The notes beneath the pieces are model-generated. The model was not told the origin of the DNA. It did no database searches and saw only the letters and a list, made by a program, of their open reading frames with translations. The position numbers were made by a program, and so were the translations under genes. Of a stretch of 62,069 nt of DNA, positions 27,101 through 33,547 are shown piece after piece. The stretch is from Elusimicrobiota bacterium (GTDB taxonomy: Bacteria > Elusimicrobiota > Elusimicrobia > UBA1565), in contig JACRDU010000034.1 of the NCBI GenBank assembly GCA_016218495.1, positions 1 through 62,069 of the forward strand, in the 5' to 3' direction. How positions within the stretch are numbered: position 1 is the stretch's first letter; each line of letters opens with the position of its first letter.

Positions 27101-27140
27101 AGACCGAGGCGGCGAGCAGGGTGGCGAGAGAGCGCTTCAT
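21120..27140 (-). CDS. Giant exported multi-protease: HExxH segment, subtilisin, HEAT repeats, subtilisin
   Basis: A 2006-residue protein. A signal peptide (SLATLLAASVFLAAPGTSGWA) is followed by about 200 residues rich in Ala, Pro, Val and Ser and two hydrophobic stretches at about 230-320. His396 begins HELAHYAKD, the zinc HExxH motif of M48/M56-like metallopeptidases. The first S8 domain has Asp834 (DIDTG), a His in GHGSHKAG and Ser1069 (SGTSMSNP). HEAT repeats span about 1260-1375 (DPEPRVRQAAFLALAEAQ, SRPDVRMYSAYALARHGD). The second S8 domain has Asp1643 (YLDEG), a His in SHGTHGMG and Ser1875 (SGTSMAAP). Both subtilisin triads look intact. It follows the 27143-28330 gene by 2 bases. Confidence 0.88.
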   Translation of the reverse strand: MKRSLATLLAASVFLAAPGTSGWAQVVRTAAPAAPAAPVTGAAAAAPGVVSLGLPSLAAPGLGAAAPVLPSIPLPTPVLGPSASASGAARAAAVTPAPAGLSAAPAAFRPAFAAPVPAAPSSEAAAPAFLGTAESPAAASKSFKAVMAALSLPSSVSPGASGSGSRASAEQDFARRVTGEPLSRAAEAIPAGGVQSARAASGLSRPQEGAAAPVRGAMPAAPARTDTGVRHRSVYFPLTLAAAAGALFAVLTLGPAAFNVFSSWLPGALGALNIPATGTVAATATVFAAAAGIAAAMSAAYAAWEAALFTFAVAKRAPVSDEEFWRFVRKEVRRWNLHPSVTASLLGTGPGRGLLKVWRPAQPFEHLSFAFTQAGSIWLRPELARTPWLFRWVLRHELAHYAKDKGRGPPQDGGLLRRGWDFLSSELDARIKEWTPKRTLSSLRIPVLERVLHDAHISLDLGHEYDALIVHPGSHETRNPQTYIELSGGKARMLSLETGAPAEARSIAMVSGAASRREDQLPAADRIIAALGAKGYGERFRLIVYPQSFGALPSGETPESLRLQSALRKLDELSLLRQKLAVSGPSAFADGTPEGRRFGDLAAETLGRRGREKPKAGRIKSMLDEMMFKAARQGLAQVQAAAVLEKLYQSMDYKGALLLPFAPGETGLDTVQRLVRYWQGSDGGSFMVSRVDLPEGGHVIVARKLEPRVDLWLRPKEGGKVWTNETRLFAEPRSRQEAILRDAGFSEEDLARFRSAGLRVKHSFGEEFGGKLYVSVRRSHAKALKRFGAEGGYSVEQSVSGYSLHLRTSGPVQGVDKAWALGFDGAGGRIYDIDTGLDTTHPDFAGRGLMSIDFVNEGPEDWVGHGSHKAGISYADGSVYRGMAPKAEGRMGKVFSQNGFGASDGDIMAAAMDAMQWDADVISLSLGSPGTVDAPLAKFFSDLSRKKNSRGHFPIITASAGNAGPFNETRSQPSSGEFVTTVTAAAKSEDDGVPEISFYSSVGPVIDRRWSRARWRRPYGLTALGGDVTTPPGVADVYEHGIESVKSKDMPAGVSDAPDGKHTRMSGTSMSNPMVAAIALLVKQAALKVLKEGTPAHRFFMENLPQAVTLVLMRSSKDMGVPLFFQEGGFVDAEAAVRLAVRTFGGELLSLPRRIARLLVSAGRSSLAAVSEASAEPWDWVSRAQAVWALEDKPYLEAEAARKSFLDAKKKAEPSAASEAPIEDAAAADAAKGELGDQANVAFDRAFTAARTDAAAGLTKALKDEVWLVRFYAAFALANHKTPEAAVALVEAALSDPEPRVRQAAFLALAEAQSYAADEALRAALADSRPDVRMYSAYALARHGDESGLARLTEAAGHEDKRVRMSAVWLLGRLGTRAPPSASDALSARAVNEKERGNVRHVAVASLTEIASNQPGSVTNETILGLLAASGPQNFALTRTIAKFFAAVSRSPDARRRISEEPLKGAVVDFINKFKAYANHEGALGQMVRLLARVVNVPLDLPTPLPDPHGAGVPGVDSALGAVHLIVELPEGGARIARFQDFRGLPAQNAVESAQAYGLDAETIQRHDAALQAAMPLSQTLWMNVPAAKVTALRAELEGRGFKVSRAGPMYRFLKETGPLSDMPAARESRSLTGEKVLVAYLDEGGDTDHPAIPRSRIASKRNFVAEEGGAEDVESESVSHGTHGMGIVGGQSVDGSPYVGMAPGVRFAVGKVLGAQGGSEATVMAGLEWAASLSADPLKDPVVVNLSLGGPGSPDSAMGRLVNKLRLKNIFVIAAAGNEGPMEGTVGSPANAPLAVSVGAVDKKRGLTDYSSRGARGERLVSWLDFGGGVFFGLPNPYEIVSALNRRLAEAMGSEPTAVRWKDQTLYHYMSGTSMAAPHTTGKMALLIERMVKAYEAAGRTLPNGYTFYLEDLVERTAEPVAGGVEAVGAGLMSFEKALAAMDSDLKDLDAVAARSKTMYDEADKKYGDQPAAPAAPQGWFTKLFSSVLPRAWASVWGGLTLFIR

Positions 27141-27142
27141 GG

Positions 27143-28330
27143 TCAGCGGATGAAGATGAGCTCCGGCTGGGATTCACGCGCCGTCTTCTTGGGTTCGGGC
27201 TCCGTCTTGTCCCATATCCAGTAGCGGTCCTTGCGGGACGAGGGCACGCTGCGGGCCTCGGGCATCGCGCTGGAGCGGCGCCGCGGGGCCTTGGGGGGCG
27301 GGACCGGGTCTATCTCGCGGGGACGCTCGGGCGCCGACTGCGCGAGGTTGGGCGGCCGGTTCCGGCCGTGGCGCACCAAGGCGCTGCGCGCCCCGATCCG
27401 GAACGGCGCGGCCAGGCCGGTCGAGATGACGAAGGACTTGCCCGCCATCGGCCCCATCGCCTTGAGCTCGCCGTTCATGAAGAACTTGAAGAAGGACCCG
27501 TCGCGCTGGAAGCCGGCGATGAAGCGCCCGTTGTCGGCATAAGGGCTGTTGGAGGCCCGGCCGACGGACGGAGTGATCAAAGGGGTCTTCCACTGCGCCT
27601 CGAGCTTGTCGCTCACGGAGCCGATGACCCTGTTGTAGCCGAACCCGGCGAACGGGAGGTACTTGCCGTAGCTCTGGCTCGCCATCAGGTTGAGCCCGAA
27701 GGAGCGCACGTCCCATTCCAGCGTCCCGAAGTTCGTCGAATCCGCGAAGAAGCCGTTGGTCAGCTCGACATGCTTGAACTCGTTGGTGAAATTGAAGAAT
27801 CCGAAGGTGTGGTTGTAGATGGCGGAGACGCTGACGAGGGGTTGCTCCCCGCCCATGAAGTGCTTGCGGACCGCCACGCCGAGGGTGTTCGACTGCCCGT
27901 CCCCGGTCGTCGTCGGGGAGAGCTTATAGTTGCTCGGCGTCGTCATGTTCGCGAAGCGGGCCCCGAAGTCCGTCCGGCCCGGCAGCCCCATGCGCATGTG
28001 GATGGTCAGGTTGGGGAACATCATCTGGCTCGGCAGGGCCTCCTCCGGGTGCTTCTCAGCCAGCGAGGCGACCTGCATCCTCGGGAACGCCTTCTTGTCG
28101 AAAGGGAGGAAGCCCACGCCGAGGCTGACGTCGGGCTGGATGCGCCAAGGCCGCACCTCGGTGGGCGGGGAGAAGGACGAGCCGGAGTTGAATCCGAGGC
28201 CGTCGGCCGTGCCCTTGGTCAGCCAGTCCATGATGCGGGAGAAGTCGTCGGACATCGAGGGGTTCGCGGCGCGGGCGGGCGACGCCGCGCCCGCCAGGAT
28301 CGCCGCCGCGAGAAGGGTCCCCAGGGCCAT
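27143..28330 (-). CDS. Exported beta-rich protein, possible outer-membrane barrel
   Basis: A 395-residue protein with a signal peptide (LGTLLAAAILAGAASPARA). The mature part has Gly/Phe/Asn-rich amphipathic segments suggestive of a beta-barrel (SLGVGFLPFDKK, LVSVSAIYNHTFGFFNF, FGLNLMASQSYGKYLPFAGF). The last 75 residues are instead a hydrophilic tail rich in Pro, Arg and Lys (PPPKAPRRRS). The ATG at 28330 has no ribosome binding site. TAGAAT lies seven bases upstream. Only two bases separate it from the giant protease, so the two are probably cotranscribed and could act together. I do not recognise the family. Confidence 0.65.
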   Translation of the reverse strand: MALGTLLAAAILAGAASPARAANPSMSDDFSRIMDWLTKGTADGLGFNSGSSFSPPTEVRPWRIQPDVSLGVGFLPFDKKAFPRMQVASLAEKHPEEALPSQMMFPNLTIHMRMGLPGRTDFGARFANMTTPSNYKLSPTTTGDGQSNTLGVAVRKHFMGGEQPLVSVSAIYNHTFGFFNFTNEFKHVELTNGFFADSTNFGTLEWDVRSFGLNLMASQSYGKYLPFAGFGYNRVIGSVSDKLEAQWKTPLITPSVGRASNSPYADNGRFIAGFQRDGSFFKFFMNGELKAMGPMAGKSFVISTGLAAPFRIGARSALVRHGRNRPPNLAQSAPERPREIDPVPPPKAPRRRSSAMPEARSVPSSRKDRYWIWDKTEPEPKKTARESQPELIFIR

Positions 28331-28337
28331 TACAGTA

Positions 28338-28343
28338 ATTCTA
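28338..28343 (-). promoter_or_regulatory. TAGAAT hexamer seven bases before ATG
   Basis: This minus-strand -10-like hexamer matches the consensus at 5 of 6 positions and lies seven bases before the ATG at 28330. It suggests a leaderless or nearly leaderless transcript. Confidence 0.4.
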
Positions 28344-28445
28344 TCGGGGGCCCGACAGGCATACCCGGGCTCTAGGGCCCAACGCCCCGCTGTAAAAGGA
28401 CCCAGGGCGCACGGCTCGGAAGACCTATCCGCGCCCGGAGTGGTA

Positions 28446-28473
28446 TAAATAGAGGAAGGAGGCATGGTGTCAG
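28446..28473 (-). promoter_or_regulatory. Possible upstream promoter, CTGACA-N16-TATTTA
   Basis: The -35-like CTGACA occupies 28473-28468 and TATTTA 28451-28446, in an AT-rich patch. It would drive 27143-28330 with a leader of about 110 bases. It competes with the closer TAGAAT as the true promoter. Confidence 0.3.
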
Positions 28474-28499
28474 GCTTTAATATTTTAGCACAGAAAGGG

Positions 28500-28533
28500 A
28501 AGGCCCCCCGTCCAGGGAGGGGCGGGGGGCCTT
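28500..28533 (-). terminator. Hairpin after the exported-protein gene
   Basis: AAGGCCCCCCG (28500-28510) and CGGGGGGCCTT (28523-28533) form a perfect 11-bp stem with a 12-base loop. It lies 27 bases after the stop of the minus-strand gene at 28561-29403. The region beyond it, 28331-28499, holds AT-rich promoter-like sequence and no convincing gene. Confidence 0.6.
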
Positions 28534-28560
28534 ACGACTTCAGGGACTGCGGGATTGAGG

Positions 28561-29403
28561 CTATAGCTCGAAGACGCGCAGGGTCTTGCCGTCCTTCTGG
28601 AGGCCGATCCTCTTGTCTTTGTAGACCTTGAAGACCGCCATCTTGTCGGATGGGACGGTCTCCTCGGGAATCAAGAAAACGTGCATCTCCTCCCCCTCCT
28701 TCAGGATGAGTGCGAAGGTGCGCGAGTTGGGGTTCAGGGAGGCTCCTGAGGCCGTCTCCTGCACGTCCTGGTAGTAGAACAGCCTGTAGCTCTGGCCGGT
28801 CAGAGGGAGCGCCTGGCCCGAGGCTTCGATGGCCTCCAAGAGCTTGCCGAGCCGGACGGATTGGAGGTCGTCCTCGTTGGCCTTGTTCTCGAAGGTGATC
28901 TTGCTCTTGAGGGGCTGGAGCGGGTTGGCCTCGAGGTAGAGGGAATAGACGGCGCCGCCCGAAACGACGGTCCCCGCCTTGTCGAGGAGTCCTTTGATGT
29001 TGAAGACCAGGGGGGCGGCCTCGCCCTCGACCCAGACCGTCAGGAAAGCGTTCTGCTGCCTGTCGAAGACTCCCCCGATGAAGGACTTCTTCCCGCCCAA
29101 GGTCACGGTCAGCTGGGACTTCAGGTGCGCGTTCAGGAGGGCCCCGAGGTCGACCTCGGTCCCCTTCGCCAACGGGATGCCCCGGGTCCCTTCCTGAGGG
29201 GCGCTGACGGCCTGGAACGGGGGTTTCTGGAGCGGGACCCCGGTCAGGCCCTTGAATTCTGCCGAGCGGAAGGCGGAGGCGGGCAGAGACGTGGCGGCGA
29301 AGTAGGAGCCGCGGGCGGCGACGGCGGACCCCTCGAGGGTCGGGGCCGCGTAGGCGGCCGGGGCCAGCAGGGCCGCGGCGACCAGGGCGATGGGCGTCTT
29401 CAT
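28561..29403 (-). CDS. Exported protein of unknown function
   Basis: A 280-residue protein with a signal peptide (MKTPIALVAAALLAPAAYA). The ATG at 29403 was chosen because GGAGAGAGG immediately precedes it and the signal peptide starts there. The mature part is a mixed alpha/beta domain (SQLTVTLGGKKSFIGGVFD, AFLTVWVEGEAAPLVFNIKG, KSKITFENKANEDD, RTFALILKEGEEMHVFLIPE). It has no Cys and no recognisable catalytic motif. It looks monocistronic: a good promoter with a leader of about 108 bases lies upstream and a hairpin downstream. A periplasmic or surface role is likely but unspecified. Confidence 0.72.
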   Translation of the reverse strand: MKTPIALVAAALLAPAAYAAPTLEGSAVAARGSYFAATSLPASAFRSAEFKGLTGVPLQKPPFQAVSAPQEGTRGIPLAKGTEVDLGALLNAHLKSQLTVTLGGKKSFIGGVFDRQQNAFLTVWVEGEAAPLVFNIKGLLDKAGTVVSGGAVYSLYLEANPLQPLKSKITFENKANEDDLQSVRLGKLLEAIEASGQALPLTGQSYRLFYYQDVQETASGASLNPNSRTFALILKEGEEMHVFLIPEETVPSDKMAVFKVYKDKRIGLQKDGKTLRVFEL

Positions 29404-29421
29404 CCTCTCTCCAAGTCCCAC

Positions 29422-29444
29422 CACCGGCTTGTCGGCCGCCGGTG
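29422..29444 (-). promoter_or_regulatory. Leader hairpin just upstream of ribosome binding site
   Basis: CACCGGC and GCCGGTG form a 7-bp stem in the predicted 5' leader of the exported-protein gene, ending some 11 bases before its GGAGAGAGG. It could modulate translation or protect the mRNA. Confidence 0.35.
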
Positions 29445-29483
29445 TCAGGCTTTAGCTTCCGAACCCCCCGGTGCCGGACTTTA
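29441..29483. repeat. Two copies of a 14-base GGTGYCRGRCTTTA element (third copy at 28466-28479)
   Basis: GGTGTCAGGCTTTA is found at 29441-29454 and, identically, at 28466-28479. A variant, GGTGCCGGACTTTA, is at 29470-29483. All lie in non-coding DNA upstream of minus-strand genes for exported proteins. The function is unknown. Confidence 0.45.
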
Positions 29484-29517
29484 GGGATTCAGACGCCAGC
29501 CTCCTCGGGACCCGTTC

Positions 29518-29547
29518 ATTCTAGGATGGATGGTTGAGCGGCGTCAA
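29518..29547 (-). promoter_or_regulatory. Sigma-70-like promoter TTGACG-N18-TAGAAT
   Basis: On the minus strand the -35 TTGACG (29547-29542) and -10 TAGAAT (29523-29518), each 5 of 6 to consensus, are 18 bases apart. They point to the exported-protein gene starting at 29403, giving a leader of about 108 bases. Confidence 0.65.
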
Positions 29548-29574
29548 CCGGAAAGATTGTCCGTGGTCAAAAGC

Positions 29575-29605
29575 GCCGGGCCCCGCGCGAAGCGCGGGGC
29601 CCGGC
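29575..29605 (-). terminator. Intrinsic terminator of the NarL-type regulator gene
   Basis: GCCGGGCCCCGCGC and GCGCGGGGCCCGGC form a perfect 14-bp stem with a 3-base loop. In the minus-strand transcript it is followed by GCUUUU. It lies 16 bases after the regulator stop codon. Confidence 0.8.
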
Positions 29606-29621
29606 CGCCCGTCGGGACGTC

Positions 29622-30302
29622 CTAGTTGGATTCTTCGGCCGAGATGAGCCCGATCTCGATGCCCTTCACCACGGCTTCCGTGCGGTTCGAGACGTCGAGC
29701 TTCTGGAAGATGCTGTTGAGGTGGTTCTTGATGGTCTTGACGCTGCAGCCCAGGCCGGCGGCGATCTCCTTGTTGGCCTGGCCGCGGCCGAGGAGCGACA
29801 GGACCCGGATCTCGGTCTTCGTCAGGGCCACCAGAGTGGCCTCGGCCGTCGCGCTGGACATCTGGCGCAGGCCCTGGATCAGCTTGCCCATGACGGGCTG
29901 CGGGATCATGACCCCCTCGTTGGCGAAGGTCTTCAGGGCGTTGACCAGCTCGGAGGCGGGCAGCATCTTGGAGAGGTAGCCGTTCGCCCCGGCCTGGATG
30001 GACTCCATCACATGCGCCTCGTCCTCGAAGGAGGAGAGGACCAGCACGTTGGTGTCCGGACATTCCTTGCGGATCTGCCGGGTCGCGGAGATGCCGTCGA
30101 GGTGCGGGAGCTTGATGTCCATCAGGACGACGTTGGGCTTGAGCTTCTTGGCCAGGCGCACCGCCTCCTGCCCGTCGGCCGCTTCGCCGACCACGGTGAC
30201 CGATTTCTCGTTGTCGAGGAGGTCCTTGATGCCTTCGCGAAAAAGCGTCTGGTCGTCCGCGATGAGCACGGTGAGCTTCTTCTTAGCGGCGGGCGCGGCC
30301 AT
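29622..30302 (-). CDS. NarL/LuxR-family response regulator
   Basis: A 226-residue two-component regulator. The receiver domain (about 10-130) has the acidic pair DD at 16-17, the phosphoacceptor Asp62 in VVLMDIKLP and the conserved Ser/Thr and Lys (LSS, YLSKML). The C-terminal LuxR-type DNA-binding domain (about 158-220) contains TKTEIRVLSLLGRGQANKEI and the recognition helix SVKTIKNHLNSIFQKL. The ATG at 30302 has an AGGGGG ribosome binding site; an in-frame GTG 21 bases upstream is less likely. It is downstream of the kinase gene at 30363 but has its own promoter and terminator. The adjacent kinases are likely partners. Confidence 0.92.
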   Translation of the reverse strand: MAAPAAKKKLTVLIADDQTLFREGIKDLLDNEKSVTVVGEAADGQEAVRLAKKLKPNVVLMDIKLPHLDGISATRQIRKECPDTNVLVLSSFEDEAHVMESIQAGANGYLSKMLPASELVNALKTFANEGVMIPQPVMGKLIQGLRQMSSATAEATLVALTKTEIRVLSLLGRGQANKEIAAGLGCSVKTIKNHLNSIFQKLDVSNRTEAVVKGIEIGLISAEESN

Positions 30303-30337
30303 AGTTCCCCCTCTCTTCAGCACGGTGAGACGTTCCC

Positions 30338-30365
30338 ATGATACACAATCGTCGCGGCGTTTTCA
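30338..30365 (-). promoter_or_regulatory. Promoter for the NarL-type regulator, TGTG-TATCAT
   Basis: TATCAT (30343-30338), preceded by TGTG as in an extended -10, lies 36 bases before the ATG. The -35 is poor (TGAAAA, 16-base spacing) and overlaps the end of the upstream kinase gene. Confidence 0.45.
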
Positions 30366-31499
30366 CTTCTTCGCCCCGGCCTTCTCCGCGGGGACGGTGA
30401 AGAGGAAGGAAGCCCCCTGCCCCTTGCCCTTCGACTCGACCCAGATCCGCCCCCCATGGCTGTGGACGATCTCCTTGGAGATGGAGAGCCCCAGGCCCAG
30501 GCGGCCCCGCGCCGCATGCGAGCTCGTCGGCTGGTAGAAGCTCTCGAAGATCTTCTGGATCTCCCCGGGCTCGATCCCTTCGCCGGTGTCCCGCACGCAG
30601 ATCCTGACCCCCGAGTCGTCCTTCTCGACCGCGATGGTGATGGCCCCCCCCTTCGCGGTATGGCGCAGCGCGTTCTCGAGCAGGTTCCCGAGGACCTGGG
30701 TGAGGCGCCGCTTGTCGGCCAGCACCTTCGGCAGCCCTTTGGACACGTCCACCTTGAGCTGGATGCCGCGCTGCTGGGCGCGGACCTGATGGCCCCCGAC
30801 GCAGTCCTCGATCACCTTGCCGGGGTCCTGCGCCTCCTTCTCGAGGCGGAACTTGCCCGATTCGATCGAGGCCCAGTCGACGAGGTCCTCGATGAGGCGA
30901 GAGAGCTGGGAGATGCCGTTGGAGATGTACTGCATCCGCTTCTTCTGGTCCTCGGAAGGGTTCAGGCTCCCCATCAGCATCTCGAAGGAGACCTGCAGCG
31001 TCATCAGCGAGTTCGACAGGTCGTGGGAGGCCATCGAGAGGAACTTCGACTTCATGTTCGAGAGGTACAGCAGCTGCTCGTTGGCCTTGCGCAGGTCCTC
31101 GATGAGCCGGCGGTTGTCCTGGGTCAGGCGCAGCTTCTCGACCGCCTTGCCGATGGCCCTCTTCAGGACGTCGAAGTCGACGGGCTTCACGAGGAAGTCG
31201 TAGACCGACTCCCGGATGGCCTTCAGCGCCGTGTCGAGGGAGGCGTGGGCCGTGAGCATCAGGATCTCGCTCTCGGTGTTGACCTTGCGGATGTCCCGGA
31301 TGACCTCGATCCCGGTCGAATCCGGCAGGTTGAAGTCCATCAGGATGACGTCGAAGAAGCCGGTGACGACGGCCTTCATCGCCTCCGCTCCCGTGCCCGC
31401 TTCCACCACCTCATAGCCCTCGAGCTCGAGGTTGTCGCGCACGCTCTCTCGGAGGTTCGCGTCGTCGTCCACGACCAGTATTCTTACCGCCATCGTCAT
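30363..31499 (-). CDS. Cytoplasmic hybrid: receiver domain followed by histidine kinase
   Basis: A 378-residue soluble protein. The receiver (about 5-125) has DDD at 11-13 and phosphoacceptor Asp55 in VILMDFNLP. A helical linker (EKLRLTQDNRRLIEDLRKANEQL) leads to the HisKA dimerisation domain with His159 in MASHDLSNSL. The ATPase domain has the N-box NLLENALRHT, the G1 box DTGEGI and the G2 region RLGLGLSISKEIV. The order REC-HisKA-HATPase, without membrane helices, suits a relay that takes phosphate or a signal from another kinase. The ATG makes an ATGA overlap with the membrane kinase gene upstream, so the two are translationally coupled. Confidence 0.92.
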   Translation of the reverse strand: MTMAVRILVVDDDANLRESVRDNLELEGYEVVEAGTGAEAMKAVVTGFFDVILMDFNLPDSTGIEVIRDIRKVNTESEILMLTAHASLDTALKAIRESVYDFLVKPVDFDVLKRAIGKAVEKLRLTQDNRRLIEDLRKANEQLLYLSNMKSKFLSMASHDLSNSLMTLQVSFEMLMGSLNPSEDQKKRMQYISNGISQLSRLIEDLVDWASIESGKFRLEKEAQDPGKVIEDCVGGHQVRAQQRGIQLKVDVSKGLPKVLADKRRLTQVLGNLLENALRHTAKGGAITIAVEKDDSGVRICVRDTGEGIEPGEIQKIFESFYQPTSSHAARGRLGLGLSISKEIVHSHGGRIWVESKGKGQGASFLFTVPAEKAGAKK

Positions 31500-33517
31500 G
31501 TTCCTTGCGGCCGCGTCGCCGGAAGCGCGCGGGCCGTCTGCGGGGGTTCGGTCCGCGCCGCAGGCTGCGCGGGCGCGGTAATAGGCGGCTGTGCGGACTG
31601 CCTCACGCCGGCCGCGGGGGGCTCCTTGCGGTTCGGGTCGTGCAGAGGCAGGTAGAGGCTGAAGAGGGTCCCTTGGCCGACGGCGGTCTGAACGTCGACC
31701 CGTCCGCCGTGCCGGTCGATGACCTTCTTGACGACGGCGAGCCCGAGGCCGGTCCCGCGGGCCTTCGTGGTATAGAAGGGCGTGAAGATCTTCTCGAGGA
31801 CATCGGGAGGGATCCCCGGCCCCCGGTCGCCCACGTCGAGACGGACCCACCCCTTCTCGAGCAGGGCCGTCGCGATGCGCACCGACCCCTGCGTGGGCAT
31901 CACCTCGATGCCGTTGCCGATGAGGTTGCGCACGGCCTGCTTCATCTCGTCCTGGTCGATATAGACGACCGGGTCGCGCGGGTCGAGGTTCTTCTCGACG
32001 GCGATGTGCGCCGGGAACGGGTAGACCGAGAGCAGCTCCTCGACCCAGAAATTGAGCTTCGTCGCCTCGGGCTTGAGCTCGCGGGAGCGGGAGTAGGTCA
32101 AGATCTCGTCGATGATGGAGTTGGCCTGCTTGACCTCGGACTGGATGATGGAGATGTGGCGCTCCACCTTGGGGTCGAGGGTGCCCTCCTTCGTCATCTT
32201 GGTCTTGATGAAGAAGATCGAGTTGTTGATGACCGCCAGGGGGTTGCGGATCTCATGGCCGACCACGGAGGCCATCTGCCCGATGGCGGCGAGGCGCTCC
32301 TTCTTGATCAGCTCGTCCTGGGCGGCCTTGAGCTCGCGGGTGCGCGACTCCACCCGGCGCTCCAGGTCCCGCCCGTACTTGGTCAGCTCCTCCTTGGCGT
32401 GGAGGAGTTCCCCCGTCTTCTCCTTCAGGGAATCGGACATCTGGATGAACGACTGCGCCAGGTCGCCGATCTCGTCGTTGGTGAGGGTCATCTCAGGCAG
32501 GTCCTCGAACCGTCCGGCGGTCAGCCGCTCGGCGGCCTGCTGGAGCGCCCGGATGGGCTGGGTGATGTGTCCTGCCACGGCCAGGGAGAGGAGCAATGTT
32601 ATGACCACGACCCAGAGCAGCACGCGCAGGACCTGCCCCTTCATCTGGGTGGCCGCGAGGTAGGCGCTCTCGGTGGGCTGCTGGACGTAGACGATCCAGC
32701 CCGTATCCTTGACCTCGGCGAAGGCCCCGAGGACGCGCGTGGAGTCCTTGAGCTCCACTTCGCCGCCCCCGCGCTTGGCGGTCTGCGTCAGGATGACCTT
32801 CAGGATCTCCTCGGGGAGCTTGGCGTCGGCCTTGAAGGCCTCGTTCGGGTTCGAATGGGCCACGAGGAAGCTGTCGCGGACGTCCCCAGCCACGACGGCC
32901 GCCTGGCTGCGCCCCTTCTCGGGGAACTCCTGCCGGAGCATCTGCGAGAGGCCGTTCAGGCTGATTTTCGCCAGCAGGACCCCGCGCTTGACGGCCTGCC
33001 CCGCGCCCGACTCGAGGATGGGGACGGCCAGGGTCAGGGTCGGATAGAGGCCCTGGAAGCGGGCCAGCCCCCCCGCGTATTCGCCGCGGTCCAGAGCCGC
33101 CCGGAAGGGGTCCTCGTCGGCGAAGTTCCGCATCTGCGGGACCGCGCTGAGGAACCGCCCCATGTGGACCGTCTCGCGCCCGGAGGCGTCGAAGACCGAG
33201 ACCTCCAGGAACGCGGGGTGCTGCTGCATGACCCGGTTCAGGTGCCGCTCCTGCTTGACGGGGTCCATGGTGGCGAACCCCTCCAGGCGGGAGGCGATGG
33301 TCAGGACGGTCTTGAAGGTCGAGATGTAGTTGGAGACCGTCTCGGCGAATCCCACGGCCAGCGACTGCTGATGGCGCAGGGACTCCTCTTTGAGGACGGA
33401 CTGGGATATGTCGATGAGGTGCCAGCCCACCACTCCCATCGGGGCGAGCGAGATGAGCAGGAACCAGAGCAGGAACTTGTAGGCGAGCTTGCCCCGCCCG
33501 CCGGCGGCCTCAGGCAT
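31496..33517 (-). CDS. Membrane sensor histidine kinase with periplasmic Cache-like domain and HAMP
   Basis: A 673-residue sensor kinase. Transmembrane helix 1 is at about 12-34 (FLLWFLLISLAPMGVVGWHL). A periplasmic region of about 255 residues with Cache-like features follows (DPFRAALDRGEYAGGLAR, LTLAVPILESG, DTGWIVYVQQP). Helix 2 is at about 298-320 and HAMP at about 320-375 (ITQPIRALQQAAERLTAG). A coiled linker leads to HisKA with His421 in VGHEIRNPL. The ATPase domain has NLIGNGIEVM, DRGPGIPPD and GTGLGLAVVKKVI. The C-terminal 40 residues are Pro/Ala/Thr-rich. It should sense a small extracytoplasmic ligand and pass phosphate to receivers encoded next to it. Confidence 0.92.
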   Translation of the reverse strand: MPEAAGGRGKLAYKFLLWFLLISLAPMGVVGWHLIDISQSVLKEESLRHQQSLAVGFAETVSNYISTFKTVLTIASRLEGFATMDPVKQERHLNRVMQQHPAFLEVSVFDASGRETVHMGRFLSAVPQMRNFADEDPFRAALDRGEYAGGLARFQGLYPTLTLAVPILESGAGQAVKRGVLLAKISLNGLSQMLRQEFPEKGRSQAAVVAGDVRDSFLVAHSNPNEAFKADAKLPEEILKVILTQTAKRGGGEVELKDSTRVLGAFAEVKDTGWIVYVQQPTESAYLAATQMKGQVLRVLLWVVVITLLLSLAVAGHITQPIRALQQAAERLTAGRFEDLPEMTLTNDEIGDLAQSFIQMSDSLKEKTGELLHAKEELTKYGRDLERRVESRTRELKAAQDELIKKERLAAIGQMASVVGHEIRNPLAVINNSIFFIKTKMTKEGTLDPKVERHISIIQSEVKQANSIIDEILTYSRSRELKPEATKLNFWVEELLSVYPFPAHIAVEKNLDPRDPVVYIDQDEMKQAVRNLIGNGIEVMPTQGSVRIATALLEKGWVRLDVGDRGPGIPPDVLEKIFTPFYTTKARGTGLGLAVVKKVIDRHGGRVDVQTAVGQGTLFSLYLPLHDPNRKEPPAAGVRQSAQPPITAPAQPAARTEPPQTARALPATRPQGT

Positions 33518-33547
33518 CGCGCTGCGCCCCTCCGGGTTTCGGCTGCG

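Noticed and set aside
28464-28640. Short plus-strand frame after a TATAAA/AGGAGG-like stretch
   Set aside because: The spacing between AGGAGG and the ATG is only one base. The frame crosses a terminator hairpin and runs antisense into the exported-protein gene, and its product has no signal or motif.
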